A DNA stretch of 64,000 bases from Sepiola atlantica (GCA_963556195.1 CAUVYP010000245.1:62001-126000); one strand, 5' to 3'. Shown: positions 49,476 through 62,492, counted from the first letter of the stretch. A program made the numbers and translations. The notes: generated from the letters alone by a model not told the origin.

Positions 49476-52079
49476 TTGTTGATGTTTTGCGTATTCAGTT
49501 TGTATCGACATATCTCCGGGAGTACAAGAGCTGAACTTCTGAAACTTGGTACTTCAGTAGAAAATGTGTGTCCGCTAATGTCTGCAAAGTTTCGGAGCAC
49601 AATTCTTATAAATGTGGAAGTTATAAACAAAAGCGATATCAACTTTAAATCGCACTAAATTTTGTTGATGTTTTGCGTATTCAGTTTGTATCGACATATC
49701 TCCGGGAGTACAAGAGCTGAACTTCTGAAACTTGGTACTTCAGTAGAAAATGTGTGTCCGCTAATGTCTGCAAAGTTTCGGAGCACAATTCTTATAAATG
49801 TGGAAGTTATAAACAAAAGCGATATCAACTTTAAATCGCACTAAATTTTGTTGATGTTTTGCGTATTCAGTTTGTATCGACATATCTCCGGGAGTACAAG
49901 ATCTGAACTTCTGAAACTTGGTACTTCAGTAGAAAATGTGTGTCCGCTAATGTCTGCAAAGTTTCGGAGCACAATTCTTATAAATGTGGAAGTTATAAAC
50001 AAAAGCGATATCAACTTTAAATCGCTATAAATTTTGTTGATGTTTTGCGTATTCAGTTTGTATCGACATATCTCCGGGAGTACAAGAGCTGAACTTCTGA
50101 AACTTGGTACTTCAGTAGAATATGTATTTCCGCTATTGTCTGCAAAGTTTTGTTGCACAATTCTTATAAATGTGGAAGTTATAAACAAAAGCGATATCAA
50201 CTTTAAATCGCACTAAATTTTGTTGATGTTTGGCGTATTCAGTTTGTATCGACATATCTCCGGGAGTACAAGAGCTGAACTTCTGAAACTTGGTACTTCA
50301 GTAGAAAATGTGTGTCTGCTAATGTCTGCAAAGTTTCGGAGCACAATTCTTATAAATGTGGAAGTTATAAACAAAAGCGATATCAACTTTAAATCGCACT
50401 AAATTTTGTTGATGTTTTGCGTATTCAGTTTGTATCGACATATCTCCGGGAGTACAAGAGCTGAACTTCTGAAACTTGGTACTTCAGTAGAATATGTATT
50501 TCCGCTATTGTCTGCAAAGTTTTGTTGCACAATTCTTATAAATGTGGAAGTTATAAACAAAAACGATATCAACTTGAAATCGCCTTAAATTTTGTTGATG
50601 TTTTGCGTATTCAGTTTGTATCGACTTATCTCCGGGAGTACAAGAGCTGAACTTCTGAAACTCCGTACTTCAGTAGAAAATGTGTGTCCGCTAATGTCTG
50701 CAAAGTTTCGGAGCACAATTCTTATAAATGTGGAAGTTATAAACAAAAGCGATATCAACTTTAAATCGCACTAAATTTTGTTGATGTTTTGCGTATTCAG
50801 TTTGTATCGACATATCTCCGGGAGTACAAGAGCTGAACTTCTGAAACTTGGTACTTCAGTAGAATATGTGTGTCCGCTATTGTCTGCAAAGTTTCGGAGC
50901 ACAATTCTTATAAATGTGGAAGTTATAAACAAAAGCGATATCAACTTTAAATCGCACTAAATTTTGTTGATGTTTTGCGTATTCAGTTTGTATCGACATA
51001 TCTCTGGGAGTACAAGAGCTGAACTTCTGAATCTCCGTACTTCAGTAGAAAATGTGTGTCCGCTAATGTCTGCAAAGTTTCGGAGCACAATTCTTATAAA
51101 TGTGGAAGTTATAAACAAAAGCGATATCAACTTTAAATCGCACTAAATTTTGTTGATGTTTTGCGTATTCCGTTTGTATCGACATATCTCCGGGAGTACA
51201 AGAGCTGAACTTCTGAAACTTGGTACTTCAGTAGAATACGTATTTCCGCTATTGTCTGCAAAGGTTTGTTGCACAATTCTTATAAATGTGGAAGTTATAA
51301 ACAAAAGCGATATCAACTTTAAATCGCACTAAATTTTGTTGATGTTTTGCGTATTCAGTTTGTATCGACATATCTCCGGGAGTACAAGAGCTGAACTTCT
51401 GAAACTTGGTACTTCAGTAGAAAATGTGTGTCCGCTAATGTCTGCAAAGTTTCGGAGCACAATTCTTATAAATGTGGAAGTTATAAACAAAAGCGATATC
51501 AACTTTAAATCGCACTAAATTTTGTTGATGTTTTGCGTATTCAGTTTGTATCGACATATCTCCGGGAGTACAAGAGCTGATCTTCTGAAACTCCGTACTT
51601 CAGTAGAAAATGTGTGTCAGCTAATGTCTGCAAAGTTTCGGAGCACAATTCTTATAAATGTGGAAGTTATAAACAAAAGCGATATCAACTTTAAATCGCA
51701 CTAAATTTTGTTGATGTTTTGCGTATTCAGTTTGTATCGACATATCTCCGGGAGTACAAGAGCTGAACTTCTGAAACTTGGTACGTCAGTAGAAAATGTG
51801 TGTCCGCTAATGTCTGCAAAGTTTCGGAGCACAATTCTTATAAATGTGGAAGTTATAAACAAAAGCGATATCAACTTTAAATCGCACTAAATTTTGTTGA
51901 TGTTTTGCGTATTCAGTTTGTATCGACATATCTCCGGGAGTACAAGAGCTGAACTTCTGAAACTTGGTACTTCAGTAGAAAATGTGTGTCCGCTAATGTC
52001 TGCAAAGTTTCGGAGCACAATTCTTATAAATGTGGAAGTTATAAACAAAAGCGATATCAACTTTAAATCGCACTAAATT

Positions 52080-54683
52080 TTGTTGATGTTTTCGTATTCA
52101 GTTTGTATCGACATATCTCCGGGAGTACAAGAGCTGAACTTCTGAAACTTGGTACTTCAGTAGAATATGTATTTCCGCTATTGTCTACAAAGTTTTGTTG
52201 CACAATTCTTATAAATGTGAAAGTTATAAACAAAAACGATATCAACTTGAAATCGCCTTAAATTTTGTTGATGTTTTGCGTATTCAGTTTGTATCGACAT
52301 ATCTCCGGGAGTACAAGAGCTGAACTTCTGAAACTCCGTACTTCAGTAGAAAATGTCTGTCCGCTAATGTCTGCAAAGTTTCGGAGCACAATTCTTATAA
52401 ATGTGGAAGTTATAAACAAAAGCGATATCAACTTTAAATCGCACTAAATTTTGTTGATGTTTTGCGTATTCAGTTTGTATCGACATATGTCTGGGAGTAC
52501 AAGAGCTGAACTTCTGAAACTTGGTACTTCAGTAGAAAATGTGTGTCCGCTAATGTCTGCAAAGTTTCGGAGCACAATTCTTATAAATGTGGAAGTTATA
52601 AACAAAAGCGATATCAACTTTAAATCGCACTAAATTTTGTTGATGTTTTGCGTATTCAGTTTGTATCGACATATCTCCGGGAGTACAAGAGCTGAACTTC
52701 TGAAACTTGGTACTTCAGTAGAATATGTATTTCCGCTATTGTCTGCAAAGTTTTGTTGCACAATTCTTATAAATGTGGAAGTTATAAACAAAAGCGATAT
52801 CAACTTTAAATCGCCTTAAATTTTGTTGATTTTTTGCGTATTCAGTTTGTATCGACATATCTCCGGGAGTACAAGAGCTGAACTTCTGAAACTTGGTACT
52901 TCAGTAGAAAATGTGTGTCCGCTAATATCTGCAAAGTTTCGGAGCACAATTCTTATAAATGTGGAAGTTATAAACAAAAGCGATATCAACTTTAAATCGC
53001 ACTAAATTTTGTTGATGTTTTGCGTATTCAGTTTGTATCGACATATCTCCGGGAGTACAAGACCTGAACTTCTGAAACTTACTACTTCAGTAGAATATGT
53101 ATTTCCGCTATTGTCTGCAAAGTTTCGGAGCACAATTCTTATAAATGTGGAAGTTATAAACAAAAGCGATATCAACTTTAAATCGCCTTAAATTTTGTTG
53201 ATGTTTTGCGTATTCAGTTTGTATCGACATATCTCCGGGAGTACAAGAGCTGAACTTCTTAAACTTGGTACTTCAGTAGTAAATGTGTGTCCGCTAATGT
53301 CTGCAAAGTTTCGGAGCACAATTCTTATAAATGTGGAAGTTATAAACAAAAGCGATATCAACTTTAAATCGCACTAAATTTTGTTGATGTTTTGCGTATT
53401 CAGTTTGTATCGACATATCTCCGGGAGTACAAGAGCTGAACTTCTGAAACTTACTACTTCAGTAGAATATGTATTTCCGCTATTGTCTGCAAAGTTTTGT
53501 TGCACAATTCCTATCAATGTGGAAGTTATAAACAAAAGCGAAATCAACTTTAAATCGCCTTAAATTTTGTTGATGTTTTGCGTATTCAGTTTGTATCGAC
53601 ATATCTCCGGGAGTACAAGAGCTGAACTTCTGAAACTCCGTACTTCAGTAGAATATGTGCATCCGCTATTGTCTGCAAAGTTTCGGAGCACAATTCTTAT
53701 AAATGTGGAAGTTATAAACAAAAGCGATATCAACTTTAAATCGCACTAAATTTTGTTGATGTTTTGCGTATTCAGTTTGTATCGACATATCTCCGGGAGT
53801 ACAAGGGCTGAACTTCTGAAACTTGGTACGTCAGTAGAAAATGTGTGTCCGCTAATGTCTGCAAAGTTTCGGAGCACAATTCTTATAAATGTGGAAGTTA
53901 TAAACAAAAGCGATATCAACTTTAAATCGCACTAAATTTTGTTGATGTTTTGCGTATTCAGTTTGTATCGACATATCTCCGGGAGTACAAGAGCTGAACT
54001 TCTGAAACTTGGTACTTCAGTAGTAAATGTGTGTCCGCTAATGTCTGCAAAGTTTCGGAGCACAATTCTTATAAATGTGGAAGTTATAAACAAAAGCGAT
54101 ATCAACTTTAAATCGCACTAAATTTTGTTGATGTTTTGCGTATTCAGTTTGTATCGACATATCTCCGGGAGTAAAAGAGCTGAACTTCTGAAACTTGGTA
54201 CTTCAGTAGAATATGTATTTCCGCTATTGTCTGCAAAGTTTTGTTGCACAATTCTTATAAATGTGGAAGTTATAAACAAAAACGATATCAACTTGAAATC
54301 GCCTTAAATTTTGTTGATGTTTTGCGTATTCAGTTTGTATCGACATATCTCCGGGAGTACAAGAGCTGAACTTCTGAAACTCCGTACTTCAGTAGAAAAT
54401 GTGTGTCCGCTAATGTCTGCAAAGTTTCGGAGCACAATTCTTATAAATGTGGAAGTTATAAACAAAAGCGATATCAACTTTAAATCGCACTAAATTTTGT
54501 TTGATGTTTTGCGTATTCAGTTTGTATCGACATATCTCCGGGAGTACAAGAGCTGAACTTCTGAAACTTGGTACTTCAGTAGAAAATGTGTGTCCGCTAA
54601 TGTCTGCAAAGTTTCGGAGCACAATTCTTATAAATGTGGAAGTTATAAACAAAAGCGATATCAACTTTAAATCGCACTAAATT
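52080..54683 (+). repeat. Domain IV, 14-unit segment, right copy (2604 bp)
   Basis: Repeats the order of 44825-47614, from the allele-b unit (52080, with GTGAAAGTTATAAAC) to the allele-c unit (54497), lacking one unit after 52265. Differences include GTCTACAAAG near 52186, GAGTAAAAGAGCTG (54125) in place of GAGTAAAAAAGCTG, and a CAGTAGTAAATG unit at 53939 where the left copy has GAAAGTG. Confidence 0.84.
53195..53938 (+). repeat. Module T, copy 5
   Basis: Same four-unit order at the right end of domain IV. The second unit has ATTCCTATCAATG, the third GTGCATCCGC (other copies GTGTATCCGC). The fourth lacks the CTGTAAC change of copies 3 and 4. Confidence 0.83.
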
Positions 54684-56170
54684 TTGTTGATGTTTTGCGT
54701 ATTCAGTTTGTATCGACATATCTCCGGGAGTACAAGAGCTGAACTTCTGAAACTTGGTACTTCAGTAGAATACGTATTTCCGCTATTGTCTGCAAAGTTT
54801 TGTTGCACAATTCTTATAAATGTGGAAGTTATAAACAAAAGCGATATCAACTTTAAATCGCACTAAATTTTGTTGATGTTTTGCGTATTCAGTTTGTATC
54901 GACATATCTCCGGGAGTACAAGAGCTGAACTTCTGAAACTTGGTACTTCAGTAGAAAATGTGTGTCCGCTAATGTCTGCAAAGTTTCGGAGCACAATTCT
55001 TATAAATGTGGAAGTTATAAACAAAAGCGATATCAACTTTAAATCGCACTAAATTTTGTTGATGTTTTGCGTATTCAGTTTGTATCGACATATCTCCGGG
55101 AGTACAAGAGCTGAACTTCTGAAACTCCGTACTTCAGTAGAAAATGTGTGTCCGCTAATGTCTGCAAAGTTTCGGAGCACAATTCTTATAAATGTGGAAG
55201 TTATAAACAAAAGCGATATCAACTTTAAATCGCCTTAAATTTTGTTGATGTTTTGCGTATTCAGTTTGTATCGACTTATCTCCGGGAGTACAAGAGCTGA
55301 ACTTCTGAAACTCCGTACTTCAGTAGGAAATGTGTGTCCGCTAATGTCTGCAAAGTTTCGGAGCACAATTCTTATAAATGTGGAAGTTATAAACAAAAGC
55401 GATATCAACTTTAAATCGCACTAAATTTTGTTGATGTTTTGCGTATTCAGTTTGTATCGACATATCTCCGGGAGTACAAGAGCTGAACTTCTGAAACTTG
55501 GTACTTCAGTAGAATATGTGTGTCCGCTATTGTCTGCAAAGTTTCGGAGCACAATTCTTATAAATGTGGAAGTTATAAACAAAAGCGATATCAACTTTAA
55601 ATCGCACTAAATTTTGTTGATGTTTTGCGTATTCAGTTTGTATCGACATATCTCTGGGAGTACAAGAGCTGAACTTCTGAAACTTGGTACTTCAGTAGAA
55701 AATGTGTGTCCGCTAATGTCTGCAAAGTTTCAGAGCACAATTCTTATAAATGTGGAAGTTATAAACAAAAGCGATATCAACTTTAAATCGCACTAAATTT
55801 TGTTGATGTTTTGCGTATTCAGTTTGTATCGAGATATCTCCGGGAGTACAAGAGCTGAACTTCTGAAACTCCGTACTTCAGTAGAAAATGTGTGTCCGCT
55901 AATGTCTGCAAAGTTTCGGAGCACAATTCTTATAAATGTGGAAGTTATAAACAAAAGCGATATCAACTTTAAATCGCACTAAATTTTGTTGATGTTTTGC
56001 GTATTCAGTTTGTATCGACATATCTCCGGGAGTACAAGAGCTTAACTTCTGAAACTTGGTACTTCAGTAGAATATGTGTGTCCGCTAATGTCTGCAAAGT
56101 TTCGGAGCACAATTCTTATAAATGTGGAAGTTATAAACAAAAGCGATATCAAATTAAATCGCACTAAATT
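54684..56170 (+). repeat. Domain V module X, copy 1 (8 units, 1487 bp)
   Basis: Marked units: GAATACGTATTT (54684), plain (54870), CTCCGTAC ending TCGCCTT (55056), CGACTTATCTCC with CTCCGTAC (55242), type-mixed (55428), ATCTCTGGGAG with TTTCAGAGCAC (55614), CGAGATATCTCC (55800) and GAGCTTAACTTC ending ATCAAATTAAATCGC (55986). Copies follow at 56915 and 61006, each exactly 1487 bp. Private change: GTAGGAAATG near 55325. Confidence 0.88.
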
Positions 56171-56914
56171 TTGTTGATGTTTTGCGTATTCAGTTTGTTT
56201 CGACATATCTCCTGGAGTACAACAGCTGAACTTCTGAAACTTGGTACTTCAGTAGAAAATGTGTGTCCGCTAATGTCTGCAAAGTTTCGGAGCACAATTC
56301 TTATAAATGTGGAAGTTATAAACAAAAGCGATATCAACTTTAAATCGCACTAAATTTTGTTGATGTTTAGCGTATTCAGTTTGTATCGACATATCTCCGG
56401 GAGTACAAGAGCTGAACTTCTGAAACTTGGTACTTCAGTAGAAAATGTGTGTCCGCTAATGTCTGCAAAGTTTCGGAGCACAATTCTTATAAATGTGGAA
56501 GTTATAAACAAAAGCGATATCAACTTTAAATCGCTATAAATTTTGTTGATGTTTTGCGTATTCAGTTTGTATCGACATATCTCCGGGAGTACAAGAGCTG
56601 AACTTCTGAAACTTGGTACTTCAGTAGAATATGTATTTCCGCTATTGTCTGCAAAGTTTTGTTGCACAATTCTTATAAATGTGGAAGTTATAAACAAAAG
56701 CGATATCAACTTTAAATCGCACTAAATTTTGTTGATGTTTGGCGTATTCAGTTTGTATCGACATATCTCCGGGAGTCCAAGAGCTGAACTTCTGAAACTT
56801 GGTACTTCAGTAGAAAATGTGTGTCCGCTAATGTCTGCAAAGTTTCGGAGCACAATTCTTATAAATGTGGAAGTTATAAACAAAAGCGATATCAACTTTA
56901 AATCGCACTAAATT
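56171..56914 (+). repeat. Domain V module Y, short form (4 units, 744 bp)
   Basis: Units: TTTGTTTCGACATATC with CTCCTGGAG and ACAACAGCTG (56171); TCGCTAT end with a private GTTTAGCGTATT (56357); type 2 (56543); and GTTTGGCGTATT with GGGAGTCCAAG (56729). The first three also begin the long Y forms at 58402 and 62493. The fourth matches 60820, the last unit of the long form. Confidence 0.85.
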
Positions 56915-58401
56915 TTGTTGATGTTTTGCGTATTCAGTTTGTATCGACATATCTCCGGGAGTACAAGAGCTGAACTTCTGAAACTTGGTACTTCAGTAGA
57001 ATACGTATTTCCGCTATTGTCTGCAAAGTTTTGTTGCACAATTCTTATAAATGTGGAAGTTATAAACAAAAGCGATATCAACTTTAAATCGCACTAAATT
57101 TTGTTGATGTTTTGCGTATTCAGTTTGTATCGACATATCTCCGGGAGTACAAGAGCTGAACTTCTGAAACTTGGTACTTCAGTAGAAAATGTGTGTCCGC
57201 TAATGTCTGCAAAGTTTCGGAGCACAATTCTTATAAATGTGGAAGTTATAAACAAAAGCGATATCAACTTTAAATCGCACTAAATTTTGTTGATGTTTTG
57301 CGTATTCAGTTTGTATCGACATATCTCCGGGAGTACAAGAGCTGAACTTCTGAAACTCCGTACTTCAGTAGAAAATGTGTGTCCGCTAATGTCTGCAAAG
57401 TTTCGGAGCACAATTCTTATAAATGTGGAAGTTATAAACAAAAGCGATATCAACTTTAAATCGCCTTAAATTTTGTTGATGTTTTGCGTATTCAGTTTGT
57501 ATCGACTTATCTCCGGGAGTACAAGAGCTGAACTTCTGAAACTCCGTACTTCAGTAGAAAATGTGTGTCCGCTAACGTCTGCAAAGTTTCGGAGCACAAT
57601 TCTTATAAATGTGGAAGTTATAAACAAAAGCGATATCAACTTTAAATCGCACTAAATTTTGTTGATGTTTTGCGTATTCAGTTTGTATCGACATATCTCC
57701 GGGAGTACAAGAGCTGAACTTCTGAAACTTGGTACTTCAGTAGAATATGTGTGTCCGCTATTGTCTGCAAAGTTTCGGAGCACAATTCTTATAAATGTGG
57801 AAGTTATAAACAAAAGCGATATCAACTTTAAATCGCACTAAATTTTGTTGATGTTTTGCGTATTCAGTTTGTATCGACATATCTCTGGGAGTACAAGAGC
57901 TGAACTTCTGAAACTTGGTACTTCAGTAGAAAATGTGTGTCCGCTAATGTCTGCAAAGTTTCAGAGCACAATTCTTATAAATGTGGAAGTTATAAACAAA
58001 AGCGATATCAACTTTAAATCGCACTAAATTTTGTTGATGTTTTGCGTATTCAGTTTGTATCGAGATATCTCCGGGAGTACAAGAGCTGAACTTCTGAAAC
58101 TCCGTACTTCAGTAGAAAATGTGTGTCCGCTAATGTCTGCAAAGTTTCGGAGCACAATTCTTATAAATGTGGAAGTTATAAACAAAAGCGATATCAACTT
58201 TAAATCGCACTAAATTTTGTTGATGTTTTGCGTATTCAGTTTGTATCGACATATCTCCGGGAGTACAAGAGCTTAACTTCTGAAACTTGGTACTTCAGTA
58301 GAATATGTGTGTCCGCTAATGTCTGCAAAGTTTCGGAGCACAATTCTTATAAATGTGGAAGTTATAAACAAAAGCGATATCAAATTAAATCGCACTAAAT
58401 T
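56915..58401 (+). repeat. Domain V module X, copy 2 (1487 bp)
   Basis: Same eight marked units as at 54684. It carries CGCTAACGTCTGC in the unit at 57473, shared with the copy at 61006 but not with the first copy, so copies 2 and 3 are the closer pair. Confidence 0.88.
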
Positions 58402-61005
58402 TTGTTGATGTTTTGCGTATTCAGTTTGTTTCGACATATCTCCTGGAGTACAACAGCTGAACTTCTGAAACTTGGTACTTCAGTAGAAAATGTGTGTCCG
58501 CTAATGTCTGCAAAGTTTCGGAGCACAATTCTTATAAATGTGGAAGTTATAAACAAAAGCGATATCAACTTTAAATCGCACTAAATTTTGTTGATGTTTT
58601 GCGTATTCAGTTTGTATCGACATATCTCCGGGAGTACAAGAGCTGAACTTCTGAAACTTGGTACTTCAGTAGAAAATGTGTGTCCGCTAATGTCTGCAAA
58701 GTTTCGGAGCACAATTCTTATAAATGTGGAAGTTATAAACAAAAGCGATATCAACTTTAAATCGCTATAAATTTTGTTGATGTTTTGCGTATTCAGTTTG
58801 TATCGACATATCTCCGGGAGTACAAGAGCTGAACTTCTGAAACTTGGTACTTCAGTAGAATATGTATTTCCGCTATTGTCTGCAAAGTTTTGTTGCACAA
58901 TTCTTATAAATGTGGAAGTTATAAACAAAAGCGATATCAACTTTAAATCGCACTAAATTTTGTTGATGTTTGGCGTATTCAGTTTGTATCGACATATCTC
59001 CGGGAGTACAAGAGCTGAACTTCTGAAACTTGGTACTTCAGTAGAAAATGTGTGTCCGCTAATGTCTGCAAAGTTTCGGAGCACAATTCTTATAAATGTG
59101 GAAGTTATAAACAAAAGCGATATCAACTTTAAATCGCACTAAATTTTGTTGATGTTTTGCGTATTCAGTTTGTATCGACATATCTCCGGGAGTACAAGAG
59201 CTGAACTTCTGAAACTTGGTACTTCAGTAGAATATGTGTGTCCGCTATTGTCTGCAAAGTTTTGTTGCACAATTCTTATAAATGTGGAAGTTATAAACAA
59301 AAACGATATCAACTTGAAATCCCCTTAAATTTTGTTGATGTTTTGCGTATTCAGTTTGTATCGACATATCTCCGGGAGTACAAGAGCTGAACTTCTGAAA
59401 CTCCGTACTTCAGTAGAAAATGTGTGTCCGCTAATGTCTGCAAAGTTTCGGAGCACAATTCTTATAAATGTGGAAGTTATAAACAAAAGCGATATCAACT
59501 TTAAATCGCACTAAATTTTGTTGATGTTTTGCGTATTCAGTTTGTATCGACATATCTCCGGGAGTACAAGAGCTGAACTTCTGAGACTTGGTACTTCAGT
59601 AGAATATGTGTGTCCGCTATTGTCTGCAAAGTTTCGGAGCACAATTCTTATAAATGTGGAAGTTATAAACAAAAGCGATATCAACTTTAAATCGCACTAA
59701 ATTTTGTTGATGTTTTGCGTATTCAGTTTGTATCGACATATCTCTGGGAGTACAAGAGCTGAACTTCTGAAACTTGGTACTTCAGTAGAAAATGTGTGTC
59801 CGCTAATGTCTGCAAAGTTTCGGAGCACAATTCTTATAAATGTGGAAGTTATAAACAAAAGCGATATCAACTTTAAATCGCACTAAATTTTGTTGATGTT
59901 TTGCGTATTCAGTTTGTATCGACATATCTCCGGGAGTACAAGAGCTGAACTTCTGTAACTCCGTACTTCAGTAGAAAATGTGTGTCCGCTAATGTCTGCA
60001 AAGTTTCGGAGCACAATTCTTATAAATGTAAATGTTATAAAACAAAACCGATATCAACTTGAAATCGCCTTAAATTTTGTTGATGTTTTGCGTATTCAGT
60101 TTGTATCGACATATCTCCGGGAGTACAAGAGCTGAACTTCTGAAACTCCGTACTTCAGTAGAAAATGTCTGTCCGCTAATGTCTGCAAAGTTTCGGAGCA
60201 CAATTCTTATAAATGTGGAAGTTATAAACAAAAGCGATATCAACTTTAAATCGCACTAAATTTTGTTGATGTTTTGCGTATTCAGTTTGTATCGACATAT
60301 CTCCGGGAGTACAAGAGCTGAACTTCTGAAACTTGGTACTTCAGTAGAATATGTGTGTCCGCTATTGTCTGCAAAGTTTCGGAGCACAATTCTTATAAAT
60401 GTGGAAGTTATAAACAAAAGCGATATCAACTTTAAATCGCACTAAATTTTGTTGATGTTTTGCGTATTCAGTTTGTATCGACATATCTCCGGGAGTACAA
60501 GAGCTGAACTTCTGAAACTTGGTACTTCAGTAGAATATGTGTGTCCGCTAATGTCTGCAAAGTTTCGGAGCACAATTCTTATAAATGTGGAAGTTATAAA
60601 CAAAAGCGATATCAAATTAAATCGCACTAAATTTTGTTGATGTTTTGCGTATTCAGTTTGTATCGACATATCTCCTGGAGTACAACAGCTGAACTTCTGA
60701 AACTTGGTACTTCAGTAGAAAATGTGTGTCCGCTAATGTCTGCAAAGTTTCGGAGCACAATTCTTATAAATGTGGAAGTTATAAACAAAAGCGATATCAA
60801 CTTTAAATCGCACTAAATTTTGTTGATGTTTGGCGTATTCAGTTTGTATCGACATATCTCCGGGAGTCCAAGAGCTGAACTTCTGAAACTTGGTACTTCA
60901 GTAGAAAATGTGTGTCCGCTAATGTCTGCAAAGTTTCGGAGCACAATTCTTATAAATGTGGAAGTTATAAACAAAAGCGATATCAACTTTAAATCGCACT
61001 AAATT
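58402..61005 (+). repeat. Domain V module Y, long form (14 units, 2604 bp)
   Basis: Starts with the TTTCGACATATCTCCTGGAG unit and the TCGCTAT unit. It continues with GTTTGGCGTATT (58960), CAAAAACGATATC ending ATCCCCTTAAATT (59146), CTGAGACTTGG (59518), the scrambled unit 59890, a GTCTGTCCGC unit (60077) and a second ATCAAATTAAATCGC unit (60449). It ends with CTCCTGGAG (60634) and GGGAGTCCAAG (60820). X plus long Y forms the 22-unit, 4091-bp HOR. Confidence 0.86.
59890..60076 (+). repeat. Most diverged unit in the window (187 bp, indel allele e)
   Basis: The otherwise invariant right part reads ATAAATGTAAATGTTATAA followed by AACAAAACCGATATC. That is several substitutions plus one inserted A within about 30 bp. 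The left part has CTGTAACTCCG, giving an in-frame TAA. No other unit here shares this tail; its counterpart in the next HOR copy begins at 63981 and is cut by the window edge. Confidence 0.85.
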
Positions 61006-62492
61006 TTGTTGATGTTTTGCGTATTCAGTTTGTATCGACATATCTCCGGGAGTACAAGAGCTGAACTTCTGAAACTTGGTACTTCAGTAGAATACGTATT
61101 TCCGCTATTGTCTGCAAAGTTTTGTTGCACAATTCTTATAAATGTGGAAGTTATAAACAAAAGCGATATCAACTTTAAATCGCACTAAATTTTGTTGATG
61201 TTTTGCGTATTCAGTTTGTATCGACATATCTCCGGGAGTACAAGAGCTGAACTTCTGAAACTTGGTACTTCAGTAGAAAATGTGTGTCCGCTAATGTCTG
61301 CAAAGTTTCGGAGCACAATTCTTATAAATGTGGAAGTTATAAACAAAAGCGATATCAACTTTAAATCGCACTAAATTTTGTTGATGTTTTGCGTATTCAG
61401 TTTGTATCGACATATCTCCGGGAGTACAAGAGCTGAACTTCTGAAACTCCGTACTTCAGTAGAAAATGTGTGTCCGCTAATGTCTGCAAAGTTTCGGAGC
61501 ACAATTCTTATAAATGTGGAAGTTATAAACAAAAGCGATATCAACTTTAAATCGCCTTAAATTTTGTTGATGTTTTGCGTATTCAGTTTGTATCGACTTA
61601 TCTCCGGGAGTACAAGAGCTGAACTTCTGAAACTCCGTACTTCAGTAGAAAATGTGTGTCCGCTAACGTCTGCAAAGTTTCGGAGCACAATTCTTATAAA
61701 TGTGGAAGTTATAAACAAAAGCGATATCAACTTTAAATCGCACTAAATTTTGTTGATGTTTTGCGTATTCAGTTTGTATCGACATATCTCCGGGAGTACA
61801 AGAGCTGAACTTCTGAAACTTGGTACTTCAGTAGAATATGTGTGTCCGCTATTGTCTGCAAAGTTTCGGAGCACAATTCTTATAAATGTGGAAGTTATAA
61901 ACAAAAGCGATATCAACTTTAAATCGCACTAAATTTTGTTGATGTTTTGCGTATTCAGTTTGTATCGACATATCTCTGGGAGTACAAGAGCTGAACTTCT
62001 GAAACTTGGTACTTCAGTAGAAAATGTGTGTCCGCTAATGTCTGCAAAGTTTCAGAGCACAATTCTTATAAATGTGGAAGTTATAAACAAAAGCGATATC
62101 AACTTTAAATCGCACTAAATTTTGTTGATGTTTTGCGTATTCAGTTTGTATCGAGATATCTCCGGGAGTACAAGAGCTGAACTTCTGAAACTCCGTACTT
62201 CAGTAGAAAATGTGTGTCCGCTAATGTCTGCAAAGTTTCGGAGCACAATTCTTATAAATGTGGAAGTTATAAACAAAAGCGATATCAACTTTAAATCGCA
62301 CTAAATTTTGTTGATGTTTTGCGTATTCAGTTTGTATCGACATATCTCCGGGAGTACAAGAGCTTAACTTCTGAAACTTGGTACTTCAGTAGAATATGTG
62401 TGTCCGCTAATGTCTGCAAAGTTTCGGAGCACAATTCTTATAAATGTGGAAGTTATAAACAAAAGCGATATCAAATTAAATCGCACTAAATT
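61006..62492 (+). repeat. Domain V module X, copy 3 (1487 bp)
   Basis: Same eight marked units; matches copy 2 at every marker site I compared, including CGCTAACGTCTGC (unit 61564) and the ATCAAATTAAATCGC end (unit 62308). Confidence 0.88.
62308..62492 (+). repeat. 185-bp unit carrying indel allele d
   Basis: The consensus ATCAACTTTAAATCGC is replaced by ATCAAATTAAATCGC, a net loss of one base that removes the TTTAAA site. The same end is present in the units at 55986, 58217 and 60449. Three of these four also have GAGCTTAACTTC, which gives an in-frame TAA; 60449 has the normal GAGCTGAACTTC. Confidence 0.88.

Larger units (their letters stand above)
47615..52079 (+). repeat. Domain IV, middle segment, 24 units
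   Basis: Lies between the two copies of the flanking segment. It contains module T copy 4 and the right half of an eight-unit duplication (46312-47800 against 47987-49475). From 49848 come a unit with CAAGATCTG ending TCGCTAT, a GTTTGGCGTATT unit (50220), a CAAAAACGATATC unit (50406) and a CGACTTATCTCC/CTCCGTAC unit (50592). From 51150 onward the order GAATACGTATTT, plain unit, CTGATCTTCTG, ACGTCAG resembles domain III (35900-36643). The segment is thus a mosaic of pieces found elsewhere. Confidence 0.75.
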
